NCBI GenBank assembly: GCA_036172665.1
Contig: CM069876.1
Location: forward strand, 34,813,001-34,877,000
DNA from: Prosopocoilus inquinatus
Taxonomy: Eukaryota; Arthropoda; Insecta; Coleoptera; Lucanidae
Direction: 5' to 3'
DNA: 64,000 nucleotides
Positions 45,087-56,202 of the stretch are shown one piece after another. The translations under genes and the position numbers were made by a program. The notes under the pieces are model-generated. The model was not told where the DNA came from. It ran no database searches and saw only the letters and a program-made list of their open reading frames with translations. Position 1 is the stretch's first letter; every line of letters begins with the position of its first letter.

Positions 45087-45650
45087 CTAAAAACCACCAT
45101 CATTTTACAAAACAACAAGGCGAAGGTTCACCGCAAAAATCACATAGGTACACACATAAAGTCTACATTTTCTATCCTCCCCTCCCCCCTGCATCTTACA
45201 GCTACTTCACATTCCTTAAAAAAAAAGAATAACTCGTAATATCACAAAACCTATCTCATTACTAAATTTTTATTTCCTTCATTTCACATCACATGTCAAT
45301 TGGGAAATTGGGCAAACACAAAAACGCGTTCTGACGAAACAAAATAATGGAAGACAGAAAACCCAACCTCATTTTTTCAAACCATTTAGATACCAGGAAT
45401 AGCTACTGATTCTGAGCAAATATCCCCATAGTTGCAAGGTCTCTTTAATGAAACAGAAGAAAATAGGCATTACAGTTAGGCAACCATACCTACACATTCG
45501 GGACATCCATCCATATCATGAAAGTTTATGGGGAAATTGACTCACAATCACAATCACAATCAGTACGTGCATAGCTATTCCAGTGACATCCAAAACAAAA
45601 ACAAACGAAACGAATTCTCTAGTATTTCATCGCACCCTTTGTCCTCTCTT

Positions 45651-45871
45651 TCAGGTCAGCAGTGTTTTGTGCTTGTGTATCAGGTGTCCCTTGAGGTGAC
45701 TCTTGTGCTTGAACTTCCTTAGGCAAAAGTTGCAGGTGAACCTCGGTTCCACTCCGCACTCGAAATTTATGTGCCTCCGCAGGTGCCCCAGGTTCTTATA
45801 AGACAAGTTGCACCTTGGACACGCGAATCGTCCGTGTCTGTCCAGAAGGTAGTCGTATTTTCTTGTGGACC
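45651..45871 (-). CDS. lola: lola terminal exon 18: finger pair
   Basis: Seen: AG at 45873-45872 after GGTTCTTTT, a split codon plus 72 residues, TGA stop. It begins STRKYDYLLDRHGRFAC. Finger 1 is CPRC-x12-H-x4-C (SYKNLGHLRRHINFEC), linker GVEPRFTC. Finger 2 is CNFC-x12-H-x4-H (KFKHKSHLKGHLIHKH). It ends KTLLT. A 33-bp minisatellite starts about 60 bases upstream of the splice site, inside the intron. Confidence 0.94.
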
Positions 45872-45929
45872 CTAAAAGAACCGGAGTTAGTCGTTATTAT
45901 TAAAGGTGGGAGGGACGTACGCGTCGTAT

Positions 45930-46060
45930 AATTTTTCCCAAAACGACTTTTACCTTCCAGTACAATTTTCCCATAACGATTTTTACCTTCCAGTACAATT
46001 TTCCCATAACGATTTTTACCTTCCAGTACAATTTTTTCCAAAACGATTTTTACCGTCCAG
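45930..46060. repeat. 33-bp minisatellite, about four units
   Basis: TTTTACCTTCCAGTACAATT recurs with starts 33 to 34 bases apart (TACC at 45951, 45984, 46017, 46051). On the minus strand this gives a repeated GKIVLEGKNRY frame with no evidence of coding use. It lies just upstream of the 3' splice site at 45873. Confidence 0.85.
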
Positions 46061-47979
46061 TTTTGTCCTGATCACAAAATGTTAGGTGTCTGAAGCTAAA
46101 CGGATTTTTAAATTGAGAATCGGACTCAGTCGTTATTGAAGGTGACGCCATACAACGAATTTTACCTTCCAGTTTTGTGCAGATTTTTCTCCTGAACATG
46201 AATTGTCAGGTGTTTGAAGCTAAACTGATTTTTAAGTTGAGTTGAGTCGTCAAGTCAAACGCAGGCCGGTTGGGAAAATCGCTCATGTTGCTTAGTCAAA
46301 CTGTTGACTTGATTATTCTCAACATACTCACTTAACTCAGTCATAAATACCTGTTTTTGTTTGTAGAGCTATGTCCTTTTGGATCAAGCGAAAGTCCATC
46401 AGTATAGACATGCTTCAATAGAGTTAACTGAAGCAACGTAGTCAAACCAGAACTTGATTGACGTAAAAACGTGAGTGTTAAATTGTACTCTGCTTTTTTT
46501 TAATTCGGAGGAGTACTTTGAAATTTTGGCGGTACAAACGAGCTTTGCCATTGGTCAAACGAGCTTTGTCATTGGTCACTTTCGCTACCAATGGTAAAGC
46601 TCGTTTGTAGCGCCAAAATTTCAAAGTACTCCTCCGAAAAAAAGAGTATAGTTTCAAGTCAGTAATATAAACGATTTAATTGACGTGATTACTTGGTGTT
46701 ATCCGTATTTCCTCAATTTGTAGGGTGAAAACAAAAGCAGATTGAAAACATTCGTAATTGAACGCAGTAGCCGTATAGACATTACGTATATCGTAATGAG
46801 AAAGCGTAAGGGAATGTAGATATATGTAAAAAAATGTCGCACACAGTGATTTTTAGTTCAAAGTAACAACGAATCTTAAAAAAATATATATAAACATTTC
46901 TAGGTACTTTCTAATCCAAAATAATCCACTGTACAGAGACAATAATCCTGAACAGGTACCTCAAATTTTTCACTTTACGTCATCCTGTCATTTTTTAAAA
47001 CTTCTATACAGGGTGTCACAATACTACGTCCTTCGACAATATCTGGATAATTGCTGAAAATACGAAAAAATTTCGAGGCATTTTTGTTTTAACTTTTAGA
47101 GGTTTACAATATAAAATTGCTTTCATCTGTACGGGATGAATCCTAACAGTGGTGCTGGATGCAACCTTTTTATGTCAAGTGAGACACGCTATACATGATG
47201 TCAAATTTGGATTGTCCGCAAAATACTACTACACAGTTTTTGTATGTCTTTATCTATTCCAAAACTAATCGTTGCATTGTGGATATCTTTAACATTTTAT
47301 CTAAAAACAATGGAGTAGTATGTGTTTGAATTGTGGTGCTAATGATAATATAATTCTGAATAATTTTTTTGTCAACCAAAGATAGGTCTCAGTTGAACAA
47401 ACCTCGAATCAACTAGATTCGTACCAAAAATCCTTTTCTTATAACTATAAGAAAAAGATTTCTGGTACAAATCCAGTTGATAGATAACTGAAAACACAGT
47501 GCAACAATGCGAGAGTCAATATTTCTGACCAATTCATTTAGAAAAAATGGGTCATACGGAAGTAAAAGAAAATATATTTAGCGGAATTTGGAACGTTTGG
47601 CTCATTTAAGCGTTATTTCTTAGATTGAAGTTAATTTTTTTTTTTTGAAGTTTAACACTCATGGTAATTATTTTTTAATTTTCTAAAAGGTATGTATAAA
47701 GTTTTTCTTTTTCATTTCTCGCATTATTTTTGTAAAAAGAATATCTTTTAAGGAGTAAGTATCCATATCTTAAATTTATTTATCAAAAATACTACTTATG
47801 AAACATTTATCAAAATCAAAAGAAGATAAAGTAAATCATAATCGAATATAGGAAAAATAAAATAAAATACGTAAAAATCGATAGAAAAATCGACGTACAT
47901 AGGAAACATCTGAATTGACAATAATTATGTGAAATTAAAAGAAAAAAATGTTATAAATTAAAAATCAAAAAAACAGTTA
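46061..47979. other. Intron, no gene seen; one MITE
   Basis: Only the palindromic element at 46486-46648 stands out. A TACAGGGTGTCACAATACTA piece at 47007 looks like one end of an element. Confidence 0.4.
46486..46648. mobile_element. Palindromic MITE, 163 bp, TACTCT ends
   Basis: Left TACTCTGCTTTTTTTTAATT then CGGAGGAGTACTTTGAAATTTTGGCG. The right arm mirrors it to AGAGTA. The centre holds a direct repeat AAACGAGCTTTG(C/T)CATTGGTCA. Confidence 0.8.
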
Positions 47980-49330
47980 AAATGTAGCTTAATCCATCTC
48001 AAGATCATTCCAACTCAACTAGACTCAACTTAGCTGTATTCAATAGAAGCAACAAGTTAAGGAAAGAAAAAGAAAAATAGGTCCAGCAAACTCGATCTAA
48101 CAACTGAACTCAAGTAAAAAGTTAAGTAAAAGAAATATGTATGTAAAAAAAAATAAACAAAAATGTGAAAATAAAGCTTAACAAGTTTCAAAGTCAATCC
48201 TATTCAGCTGACCTCAACCTTACTGAATTCAATCGAAGCAAAACATTTAAAATGTAAAAAAAATAAAAGTAAAAAATGTAAGAAATTTAAAAACGATTAA
48301 GGCGAAGTTCGACCAACCAAACTCGGCCCAACTACTGTACTCGATTCTGTTTAATTCAAACAAGAAAATAAAAATGAAAAAATAATAAAAAAAATTGAAG
48401 TAAAAAATTAAATGAAAAAAAAAATTCGATGCCAACCTAACCTAACTGCACTTTAAAATAAGAATTAAAAAAATTAGTAAAAAAGTAAAAAATAATAGTT
48501 CAAAAATGGATTAAAATAAACCTGAACAAATCTCAAGGTCAACTGAATTCACCCAACTTATGTCATATTGCGCACCATTCTACAGAAGCGTTTTTTTCTT
48601 AATATTTAATAAAATTAAAAATAAGAAAATTTATACATGGGTTAAAGTTAAGCTCAACAAATCTCAAGGTCAATCGAACGCAACTGACATCAAGAATAGA
48701 AGAAGAATAAAAATTACAAGCAAATTTAAAAAATTAAAAAAAAATTAAAAATCAATTGGATTTAACTTCAATTGCCGTCAAGGTCAATCCAACTCAACTG
48801 ATTGTAACCTACCTCCATTGAACAAAATAAAAATTAAAAATTGCAAGAAAAATTAAAAGTATAAAGCTCTCCATGCTGTTTGTAGCAGAATAATTTTGCT
48901 ATAATACTTCGTAGGAATTTTTACAGGTAAAATATATAATCACACGACTACAGTTTCGTCCTTAAAGGACATTTTTAAGTCTGCATACACCTTAAAGTAA
49001 AGAGAAACGGGGGTTCTTGTTAATAAAGTAAAATCAAAATGAAACCTGATTACTTACTTCTTTTATAGCTGGGTATTTTTAATTTTGATTTTATGATCTT
49101 ACTTTGTTAACAAGAACCCCCCTCCCCCTTTCTATTTAAGGTGTATGCATTTCTATCAATAAAAATTCCTACAAAATATTGTAGCAAGACTCAACTTGAT
49201 TAATTTCTTCACAAGGTATAAAAATTGTTAAAAATTGAAAAAAAAATAAAATAAAATAGAGCTTAACGAATCTCAACGTCAACATAATTCAACCCTTCAA
49301 ATCCAAGAAAAATTAAAAAGAAATTAAGAT
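47980..49330. repeat. Degenerate AT-rich tandem repeats with AATCTCAAGGTCAA box
   Basis: At least six loose copies of a box like AACAAATCTCAAGGTCAATC then CAACTCAACTGA (around 47995, 48183, 48527, 48655, 48776, 49265), separated by 90-200 bases (wider where a MITE intervenes) of A-rich sequence with AAATTAAAAA runs. Read in reverse (GTTGAGTTGGATTGACCTTGA) it resembles the GGTTG(G/A)CCTTCAAACTA box of the repeats at 13558-15300, so the two stretches may be relatives. Interrupted by the MITE at 48898-49185. Confidence 0.6.
48898..49185. mobile_element. MITE, 288 bp, with decayed hammerhead-like arm
   Basis: Ends GCTATAATACTTCGTAGGAA and, reverse complemented, GCTACAATATTTTGTAGGAA. Inner arms match around TGCATACACCTTAAA and GGGTTCTTGTTAA. 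On the minus strand 48977-48946 reads a hairpin GTCCT-TTA-AGGAC, GAAAC, TGTA, GTC, with the CTGANGA box destroyed. Confidence 0.7.
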
Positions 49331-49735
49331 AAAAAACTGAAAAATTCGTTAAATGCCAAACTTCATTTTTCCGTATTTTAGAACTGGCACCCACAACCAA
49401 ATAAAAATTATTGTAAAATAATTAATTGGTAATCAGTCGCCGTTGTAGAAAAAATAAATAAATCATCACTATGGCAACACTGTCTGACTATAAAACAGTC
49501 TAAAGTCGCATACGTAATTTTCTTATGATGTTTATTAGTTAATTTCGGTAGCAGTCATTTAAACTGGTTCAAAGTTAAGTAAAAATTTGTCAAAATTTAC
49601 TTTTGCGACAAAAATTTTGGAAAAATAATTTAATTTTATGCATTTAATTGCATAATTGATAGTTTTTTTACTATTTTTTTTTCTTAGAAAAATTTTGTGC
49701 AAATCGTTTTTGATTGCAGCGAGAACCTCGAACAG

Positions 49736-49783
49736 CCTCTGGACAGCTGTTTCAGCCCTGCTTGGGGCTTCTTCAGCAGAGAC
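49736..49783 (-). ncRNA. Hammerhead-ribozyme-like motif, complete core and stems
   Basis: On the minus strand, in order: stem I strand CTCTG; CTGAAGA (49776-49770); stem II AGCCC-CAAGCA-GGGCT (five base pairs); GAAAC (49753-49749); AGCT; GTC (49744-49742); stem I strand CAGAG, which pairs with CTCTG over five bases. The C-AGCT-G part can form the very short stem III seen in minimal hammerheads. All core positions fit CTGANGA, GAAA and NUH. Inferred: a type I hammerhead with short stem III from a retroelement. A damaged relative lies at 59690-59727. Confidence 0.65.
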
Positions 49784-50052
49784 GTAGCTCGACATTCATC
49801 TGTTCATTATTTTTTTTTCAGACAACTGTACAAATTCACGGGAATTTGTTTCTTCTTTTTGGAAAGAGGGGCGCCAATTATTGTTTTACACACGGACACC
49901 AACTACCCTTCGTCCGACCCTGCCGTTGATATTTCCATTACATTGAAATGTTTTGTCCACGTCTACAAAGGTTCCTTTTGAACTTCGGAAAACGTTCGAT
50001 GCGGTTGATGGCTTTTGATGGTTTTGTTCTGCTCCTTCGTGGTATGTTCGTG

Positions 50053-50110
50053 TTAAAATTCTCAAATCTGGACGCACATTGACATATATGCACGTAAAAG
50101 TGCGTCCAGA
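50053..50110. repeat. Perfect 11-bp hairpin
   Basis: TCTGGACGCAC (about 50067) and GTGCGTCCAGA (about 50099) face each other around a 21-base loop. Not assigned to any element. Confidence 0.5.
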
Positions 50111-50725
50111 CTTGGCTTGATTTGACTTTCAAATTTAAAACGAAAAGACACTTGACTTTCTTTTGTATCTTCAGTACTTATCGAGATATTGCACGAGAAT
50201 GCACAGTTGGAAGACCCTGTATAATTTTCGGATTAATTAAATTATGCACTACCCTGCTTTTCTGTTTCTCATTTTTATAAAATTCACGCTGAAGTTATCA
50301 AGCTAAATACACCACATGTTTCGTGTTGAATTGGAACCTTCAATAAATCTCTCAGCTTCGTGTCCAGAAAATAAAGTGAGGTAGGCGTGGCTTAGCCATT
50401 AAGCGAACCTGTTTTCTAATTTTAATGAAACAGTCAGTATGTATCATCATAATAATAATAAACGTCTTATTTAGGGGGGATTTCAACCCGTAGCTGTTTC
50501 TAATCTGCCTTTACTGGATAAATACAAAGAAAAAAATATATAGATAAAGTTTCTATAGTAATAAGTATAATAACTGGTGGTCTATAATAATTTGGGTGCG
50601 TACTGAAAAAAAAAATAAAACCTTTATGCAAAATAAAACATACCCCTAACTCCCATAATTTATTAGAACAATATAAAATATTATACTGAGTAACGTACGT
50701 ACATTACAATGTCCCTTTTTGATCA

Positions 50726-50919
50726 TTAGACGTTGTGAATGCGTTTTATGTGCAACTTCAGGTAATAATTTTGGAACAGAGCTTTCGGGCAATAGGGGCA
50801 CTGAAAAATCGGTTCCTTTCCGCATTCGTATTGCTTGTGGCGGATCAACGACTTTTTCCACTTGTAACTTCGTCCACAAACGGAACACGCGTGTTTTTCC
50901 AATTGTAAGTCCTTTGCAC
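50726..50919 (-). CDS. lola: lola terminal exon 19: finger pair
   Basis: Seen: AG at 50921-50920 after CGAATTTGC, a split codon plus 63 residues, TAA stop. It begins AKDLQLEKHAC. Finger 1 is CSVC-x12-H-x4-C (SYKWKKSLIRHKQYEC), linker GKEPIFQC. Finger 2 is CPYC-x12-H-x4-H (ALFQNYYLKLHIKRIH). It ends NV, so there is almost no tail. Frames on both strands across it are shadows. Confidence 0.93.
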
Positions 50920-51221
50920 CTGCAAATTCGTTGAATTAATAAAAAATAAAAACACGTCAAGTGGCAAAAATTTATTTCGGTAATTTCCCCGAGAATGTGC
51001 AATATGTTTGTTAACATGAGAGAAAATAATTAAAAGAGAAATTAGTCAGAGTTATTTATTTCGAAGTACCTACATGATATCAATAGATCGGTTGATAAAC
51101 ATTTGTTAAAAGAAATTAATTGTTAGTTTATTTAAAATACGCATTTTAGTAAATTATCTACAACATTTATTTAAATGTGCGGTTTTACTGTCGGTACGTT
51201 ATGCACACGTCACGGCAATTT

Positions 51222-51385
51222 TAGGGTACGAACACGTCGAAGATGCCTCGCTGTTCACCCTAAATGTTTAGGTCGCGCTAGACACCGCGATATCACCTCG
51301 ATGTAAAACAAACGTATAGTTTTAAATGGAATCTAATCACCAAGGATGAACGGCGAGACATCTTGGCATGTTCGTACCGTTACGA
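51222..51385. mobile_element. Inverted-repeat MITE, about 164 bp
   Basis: Left GGGTACGAACACGTCGAAGA then TGCCTCGCTGTTCACC; right GGATGAACGGCGAGACATCT then TGGCATGTTCGTACC. Arms differ at several sites. Confidence 0.65.
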
Positions 51386-51456
51386 TACATTGCGGGAAAT
51401 GAAATCGCGTGATTAGAATTTATTTGGACGCTCTCATTTATCGCGATGCACAAATG

Positions 51457-51679
51457 GCTGCGCTTTCCTTTTGCCACAAATCTCACCTCAGATCAGATAA
51501 ACGTTACGTCCGTTAACACGAACAAGTAAGTTTGAATGGATATTTTGACTTAACAACTAATAGGAGTGTCCGAGCGGCAAGCTGGAAGACCGAATTCTCA
51601 ATTCAAACTCATTTGTTCGTGCTACTGGAAATGACTTTTACGTGATCTGAGGTAAGACTTGGGGCAAAAGGAACGCAGC
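51457..51679. mobile_element. MITE, 223 bp, single-copy form of the 56.2-kb array unit
   Basis: Ends GCTGCGCTTTCCTTTTGCCA and, reverse complemented, GCTGCGTTCCTTTTGCCCCA; the terminal repeat is about 40 bases with CTCACCTCAGATCA. The inside has a second inverted pair, ACGAACAAGTAAGTTTGAAT against ATTCAAACTCATTTGTTCGT. The same inner sequence is repeated four times at 56277-56950. Confidence 0.85.
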
Positions 51680-51753
51680 TATTATTTCATGTCATGATGT
51701 CAACCTGACATCACCTAAACTTACTTAAATCAAAAGCTTACGTCGTGGAATCT

Positions 51754-52220
51754 TATGCCCGATTGCACCAATCTTTTAAGCGAAACTTAAGTTTAAGTCA
51801 GGTTTAGATTATGACACTTATGCTTAGTAAGTATAATGTCAATCACATTCTGATTGACGCTAATGCCCGATTGCACCAATATTTTAAGTAAAACTTAAGT
51901 TTAAGTCATGTTTAGAACATGACATTTATCCATGGTGAGTGTAATGTCAATCATATTCTGACTGATACTTAAACTTCTTTTAAGTATCATATTAGAATGT
52001 GTCTGATATTTTGTTGAACTTATATAAAATGTCATGTTCTAAACACGACTTAAATTTAAGCTCTTATTGAAATATTAGTGCAAGCGGCCATTAAAGTTCA
52101 TTTAAGTATCAATTAGAATGTGTCTGATATTTTGTTGAACTTACTCAAAATATCATAACGTATTCTAAACACAACTTAAATTTAAGCTTTGCTTAAAAAC
52201 ATTGGTGCAATCGGCTATTA
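51754..52220. mobile_element. Nested inverted-repeat element, about 467 bp
   Basis: Outer ends GCCCGATTGCACCAATCTTT and, reverse complemented, GCCGATTGCACCAATGTTTT. A second left arm starts at 51853 (GCCCGATTGCACCAATATTT) and a second right arm ends near 52088 (ATTAGTGCAAGCGGCCATTA). Two copies of one palindromic element therefore seem inserted one inside the other. Confidence 0.75.
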
Positions 52221-52357
52221 GTATCGTACTATAGAAATTGATGGAATTTGGAGGTACTAATCCGTCTGTTCTAAGTTGACAAGAGTTTTCTTTTTTTCCA
52301 CAGTCGGTTGAGACCTGAAATTTATTGAACCGTACGATACCTCTGATTAAATTAAAC

Positions 52358-52569
52358 TTAGTTGTAAATTGTGAGGTACTCTTTAGGATGCGTGTGGGCC
52401 ACGTGCGTTTTTATGCTGTCGCTCCTCTTCGTCCTGTAGTAGCAACCGAGATGGGGGCACTTGAATCGCGGTTCCTTCTGGCACTCGTACTTCTTGTGCC
52501 TCCACAGGGACCTGTGCACTTTGTACACGCGTCCGCAAATATCGCAGTGGTAATTATCCTGAGGGGTTT
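52358..52569 (-). CDS. lola: lola terminal exon 20: finger pair
   Basis: Seen: AG at 52571-52570 after CTTGATTTC, a split codon (GAA if G precedes, the only Glu start in the set) plus 69 residues, TAA stop. It begins TPQDNYHC. Finger 1 is CDIC-x12-H-x4-C (VYKVHRSLWRHKKYEC), linker QKEPRFKC. Finger 2 has the wider C-x4-C form (CPHLGC), then x12-H-x4-H (YRTKRSDSIKTHVAHTH). The tail is PKEYLTIYN. The upstream open frame that runs into it is intron. Confidence 0.93.
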
Positions 52570-52887
52570 CTGAAATCAAGGGACGAGTGTTAATGTCAGT
52601 GGAGTATCCAAAGGAACAGAAAAAAAAATACCTACCTAATAAATTATCCGAGACAACTAAAAAAGAAAACAACAAGGGAAACACTACATCTGTGATAGAA
52701 TTTCAAATTCAATTTCCTTTTTGAAATCAATTTTTAGATGATAATTAATCAATAATTGCGGTAGAAGGTCACGATTTAAACTTTATACGCAATATACATT
52801 CCACTTACGAAATCCCAGAACTCAGCGAAAACGACTTGCGGGTTATGAAACTGGGAAGCAAGCATTGCAATTCCGCACACTCAGAGT

Positions 52888-53018
52888 AAGGCCCGATTTC
52901 TTCACTTCTTGATAAATTTATCTGCCAGGTAATATCATCGGAAACTATTATCGATACAATGGTTTCCAAGGATCATACCTGGCAGATAAATTTATCAGGA
53001 GGTGAAGAAATCGGACAT
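52888..53018. mobile_element. Palindromic MITE, 131 bp
   Basis: Left GCCCGATTTCTTCACTTCTT then GATAAATTTATCTGCCAGGTA; the right arm mirrors it to GAAATCGGAC. The centre holds TTTCC hairpins around ATCGATA. Confidence 0.75.
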
Positions 53019-53174
53019 AAGTTGCCGCGACGCCATCGTTAACTAATCCTTAATTAAACATAGGATTTCCTACGCTTTAATTCGAGATTAACTTTAATCA
53101 ATATCGGTGCAACTGGGCCTTGTTAAGCAAGCAAGCAGGTTTTTGTGTATGTTTTCAAACAAACCGGTATAAAT

Positions 53175-53329
53175 TGTTACGTATTGTGAAGATTCTTTAA
53201 TGAAATCGTACTCCGGTAATAATATTTATTTTCAACTGACAGTACATTTTTACATTCAACATTTATTTATCTAATCTCCCCGGTTACTCGTTCAAGGTGT
53301 CTAGATATAATTTAGACCATGTCGGAACA
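53175..53329 (-). repeat. 3' LTR of the Ty3/gypsy element, 155 bp
   Basis: On the minus strand: a purine tract CGGAAGGGGAAGGAA, then TGTTCCGACATGG..., ending CAATACGTAACA. TGTT and AACA form the inverted ends. It carries AATAAA (GAAAATAAATATT). The pol frame ends a few bases inside it. No second LTR is seen to the right, so the element is truncated. Confidence 0.7.
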
Positions 53330-55170
53330 TTCCTTCCCCTTCCGAAAACAATGTGTTAAACGTAATCTTCTAAAAATTTTGTTTTTTTTTCGAATCCTGC
53401 CTGAACGTCGCAAATCTATAGCAACATTATCCTCTTCGGCCATCATCCTTCTTTCTTGCACTGGATTTGCCAACTCTTCGCCTTCATCCTGAGTACGCTG
53501 TTGAACACTTTGACGTGTTCTTTCAGGCCTCGATTCTTCCAATTCTTTATTTAAATTTCCTGCCTCCACTTCTGCTCCTTGATTCAATTCATTGTGCTCT
53601 AATTCACTTGTTTGTGATTTATCTAACCAAACTTGATCTACATGTCTTCTCTTATTTATACCTTCAGCTGTTTTAATAATTAAATTTCTTGGCCCTGGTG
53701 TTTGTTCTGCAACTCCTCTTTTCCATTTTTTCCTAATCCGTAATTGCGATAAAAAAACCGGTGATCCTTGTTCAGCATTCCTTTTACCATATACATATAT
53801 GGTGAAGAACAATTTCGCCAGTTATACAGGATTCGAAGTGGAGCCTGTCTAACAATGACGTTAGTCTTCTTCTCATAAGAAGTTCTGCCGGAGAGCCTCC
53901 CGTTGTTTCGCATGGGGTGGATCGAAGTGCTAGGAGAACATTATTTAATCCCACTTCCAGTGTTGTACTGGAATTTTCTTTAATTGATATTTGATGCGGA
54001 ACCATCCGCTCGGCCAATCCGTTGGTTGCTGGATGAAACGGTGCAGTTTGTATGTACCGAATATCCAATTCCTTCAGGTAATCCTTAACTTTTGATGTGA
54101 TGAACCCAGTGCCGTTATCTGATACAATGACAGGTAAGCCATGTCTTGCGAACATTTCTCGTAAATTTCTGCTGAGAATGAACCACCTGTTTCTATTACT
54201 TCTGGCCATTTAGAATGCGAATCGACTATCACCAGAAAAGACTTCCTATTTATTGGTCCGGGAAAGTCGATATGTATTCTAGGCCATGGTTTGTTAGTTG
54301 CTGGCCAACTCATTGGTTTACATTTTGACGATAAATTCCTGCATGTTGGGCAGTTGGATATCATTTCTTCTATCTGTCGGTCAATTCCCGGCCACCAAAC
54401 TTAACTTCGAGCAATTGTTTTGGTTCGTCGTATTCCTTGGTGTACCTTTGTAACAGTTTGAACACGTTAGGTCTGAGATTTTTTGGAACTATTACCCTGC
54501 TTTCCCAAAGAACACAGCCTCGATGAACTGATAACGCATCTCTTCCAGCCTTCACTGTTGTGAAAGGTTCGTGATTTGGAAGTCCGTCTACTGTTCCGTG
54601 CAACACTGTTCGATTGATTCGACTTAGGTGTGAATCATTGTTTGCTTCTTTTTCTATTTTCCTTGCTGTCAACGGGGAGTGTTCTGGAGCCTCATCTAAC
54701 AACAAAACATCTCCTGGCTCTGGAATACATCCTTTTTTAGCCTGTAGTGGAAAACGACTGAAAGCGTCAGCGTTCTGATGAAATTTTCCGGGTTTACACT
54801 TGAGAGTGTAATTATATCCACTCAGCAACAGTGACCATCTAAGCATTCTCGGAGATAGTATGTCTGCCGTTAATTTTCCTTCTTTCAATATTTCTAGAAG
54901 TGGTTTGTGGTCCGTGTAAATTGTAACATGTCGGCCCCAAATGTGCCTGTGGAACTTTTTTATTCCGAATATAATTGATAACGCTTCCTTGTCCAATTGT
55001 GAATAATTCTTTTCACTGGTCTGGAGTGTTCTTGACCCAAAAGCGATAGGTGCTTCTGATTCATCCGGCATCACATGAGATAAAACTACTCTACTCCGTA
55101 TGGTGACGCATCACACGCTAGGCTAAGAGGTAAATCTGGATTATAGTGTGTGAAAACTCCGATGTAATTA
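53312..55170 (-). pseudogene. Truncated Ty3/gypsy pol (RNase H and integrase), frameshifted
   Basis: Seen on the minus strand, high to low coordinate: a remnant before RNase H (NPDLPLSLACDASPYGV, about 55140-55100); RNase H (PIAFGSRTLQTSEKNYSQLD, IYTDHKPLL); the zinc-binding region with CPTC; the integrase core (WPRIHIDFPGPI, VIVDSHSKWPEV, then after a shift VSDNGTGF and HPATNGLAERM); and an integrase C-terminal region (PVFLSQLRIRKKWKRGV, GPRNLIIKTAEG, KRRHVDQ) with a charged tail. Frames shift near 55.07, 54.38, 54.1 and 53.8 kb. Gag, protease and most of the RT are missing. Same strand as lola. Not functional. Confidence 0.9.
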
Positions 55171-56202
55171 TTTCTTTAGCTTTAATAATCCGAGCAGAAA
55201 TCGGAACTTTAATCGTGAACGCGATTCGCATCAAGTGGCGTCGTCGTCGTCTTGCATCCACCAAGAACGTCGCCGCCGTCATCTCTGGACTTTAATCTAT
55301 GACACGATTCATTTTAAGAAACCGTCGCCGCCCTACACTGAATGACGTACGTCGCCGGCATCGTCATCACCCCTGGACTCAACGAGAAGGACCACATTGT
55401 AAGCGTGACAATATATTCCTTCTCTAGTGGATTTTTATATACCGAGGTAGTCGCTTAGATAAAATACCGGACCCCTTTAATCAAGTGGCTGTTTAGATGT
55501 ACAAAAATTTAAGAGATGAAAAACTCTCGACACGTCAAGGGAGGTGGGAGGTCAATTGACTGTTTAGATACGCAAAAATTCAAGACATGAAAAACTCTCG
55601 ACACGTCAAGGCAGCCGCCACTGTATTTCATGCAACCGATTTCCCCCCTTTGAGACCTCCACGTTAATTCTTATGGGGTTTTGGCACAGAGTCCCGCTAA
55701 CGGCCAATACAGAAGAAGTTTATAAATGTGCATGTATTATGGTGCGCTTATCGAAATTGGGAAATTTTTTCTTGTGGTGTTGGTGGAAACAAAATTATTT
55801 TCGAAATTTTTCGAATTATAGTTTCATCTTTTGTAATTGATATGTCCTCATTGGCGGGTGGTATAACGGATAAATTCCTTTATGAAAATTTACTTGCTCA
55901 TTCAGCTGGCAAGTTTCGATTACCTTAGCGACCTTCTTCAGAGTCTATAATTAAACAGGGGTTGAGGGTAAGCCGTATATTACATTGTTTATCCTGTAAA
56001 TTTACTTTAGAACACGATTTTTTAATTTGTACATCAAAAACGGAAAAAAAACTGCTAAAAGGGTAGTCGTTAATTTAATCAAAATTTGTGGCCGACCACA
56101 TAACAACTCTGCTCGATCTTTTATAATGTGCGCTTTTTTTTAATATCACAACGGCTCGCATAGAGTTAAAAAGATTGTTTGATTTTCGCGACATTGCCAT
56201 TA
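55171..56202. other. Gene-free stretch with CG-rich patch and short tandem duplication
   Basis: 55190-55410 is rich in CGTCGCCG-like repeats inside AT-rich DNA (GTCGTCGTCGTC, GTCGCCGCC twice). 55488-55611 holds a tandem duplication of about 71 bases (CTGTTTAGAT...ACTCTCGACACGTCAAGG). A damaged hammerhead-like motif lies at 55905-55945 on the minus strand (CTGAAGA...GAAAC but GCC in place of GTC). Confidence 0.5.

Noticed and set aside
53312..55170. Intact retrovirus-like element
   Set aside because: No gag, protease or envelope region, only one LTR, and several frameshifts in the remaining pol.
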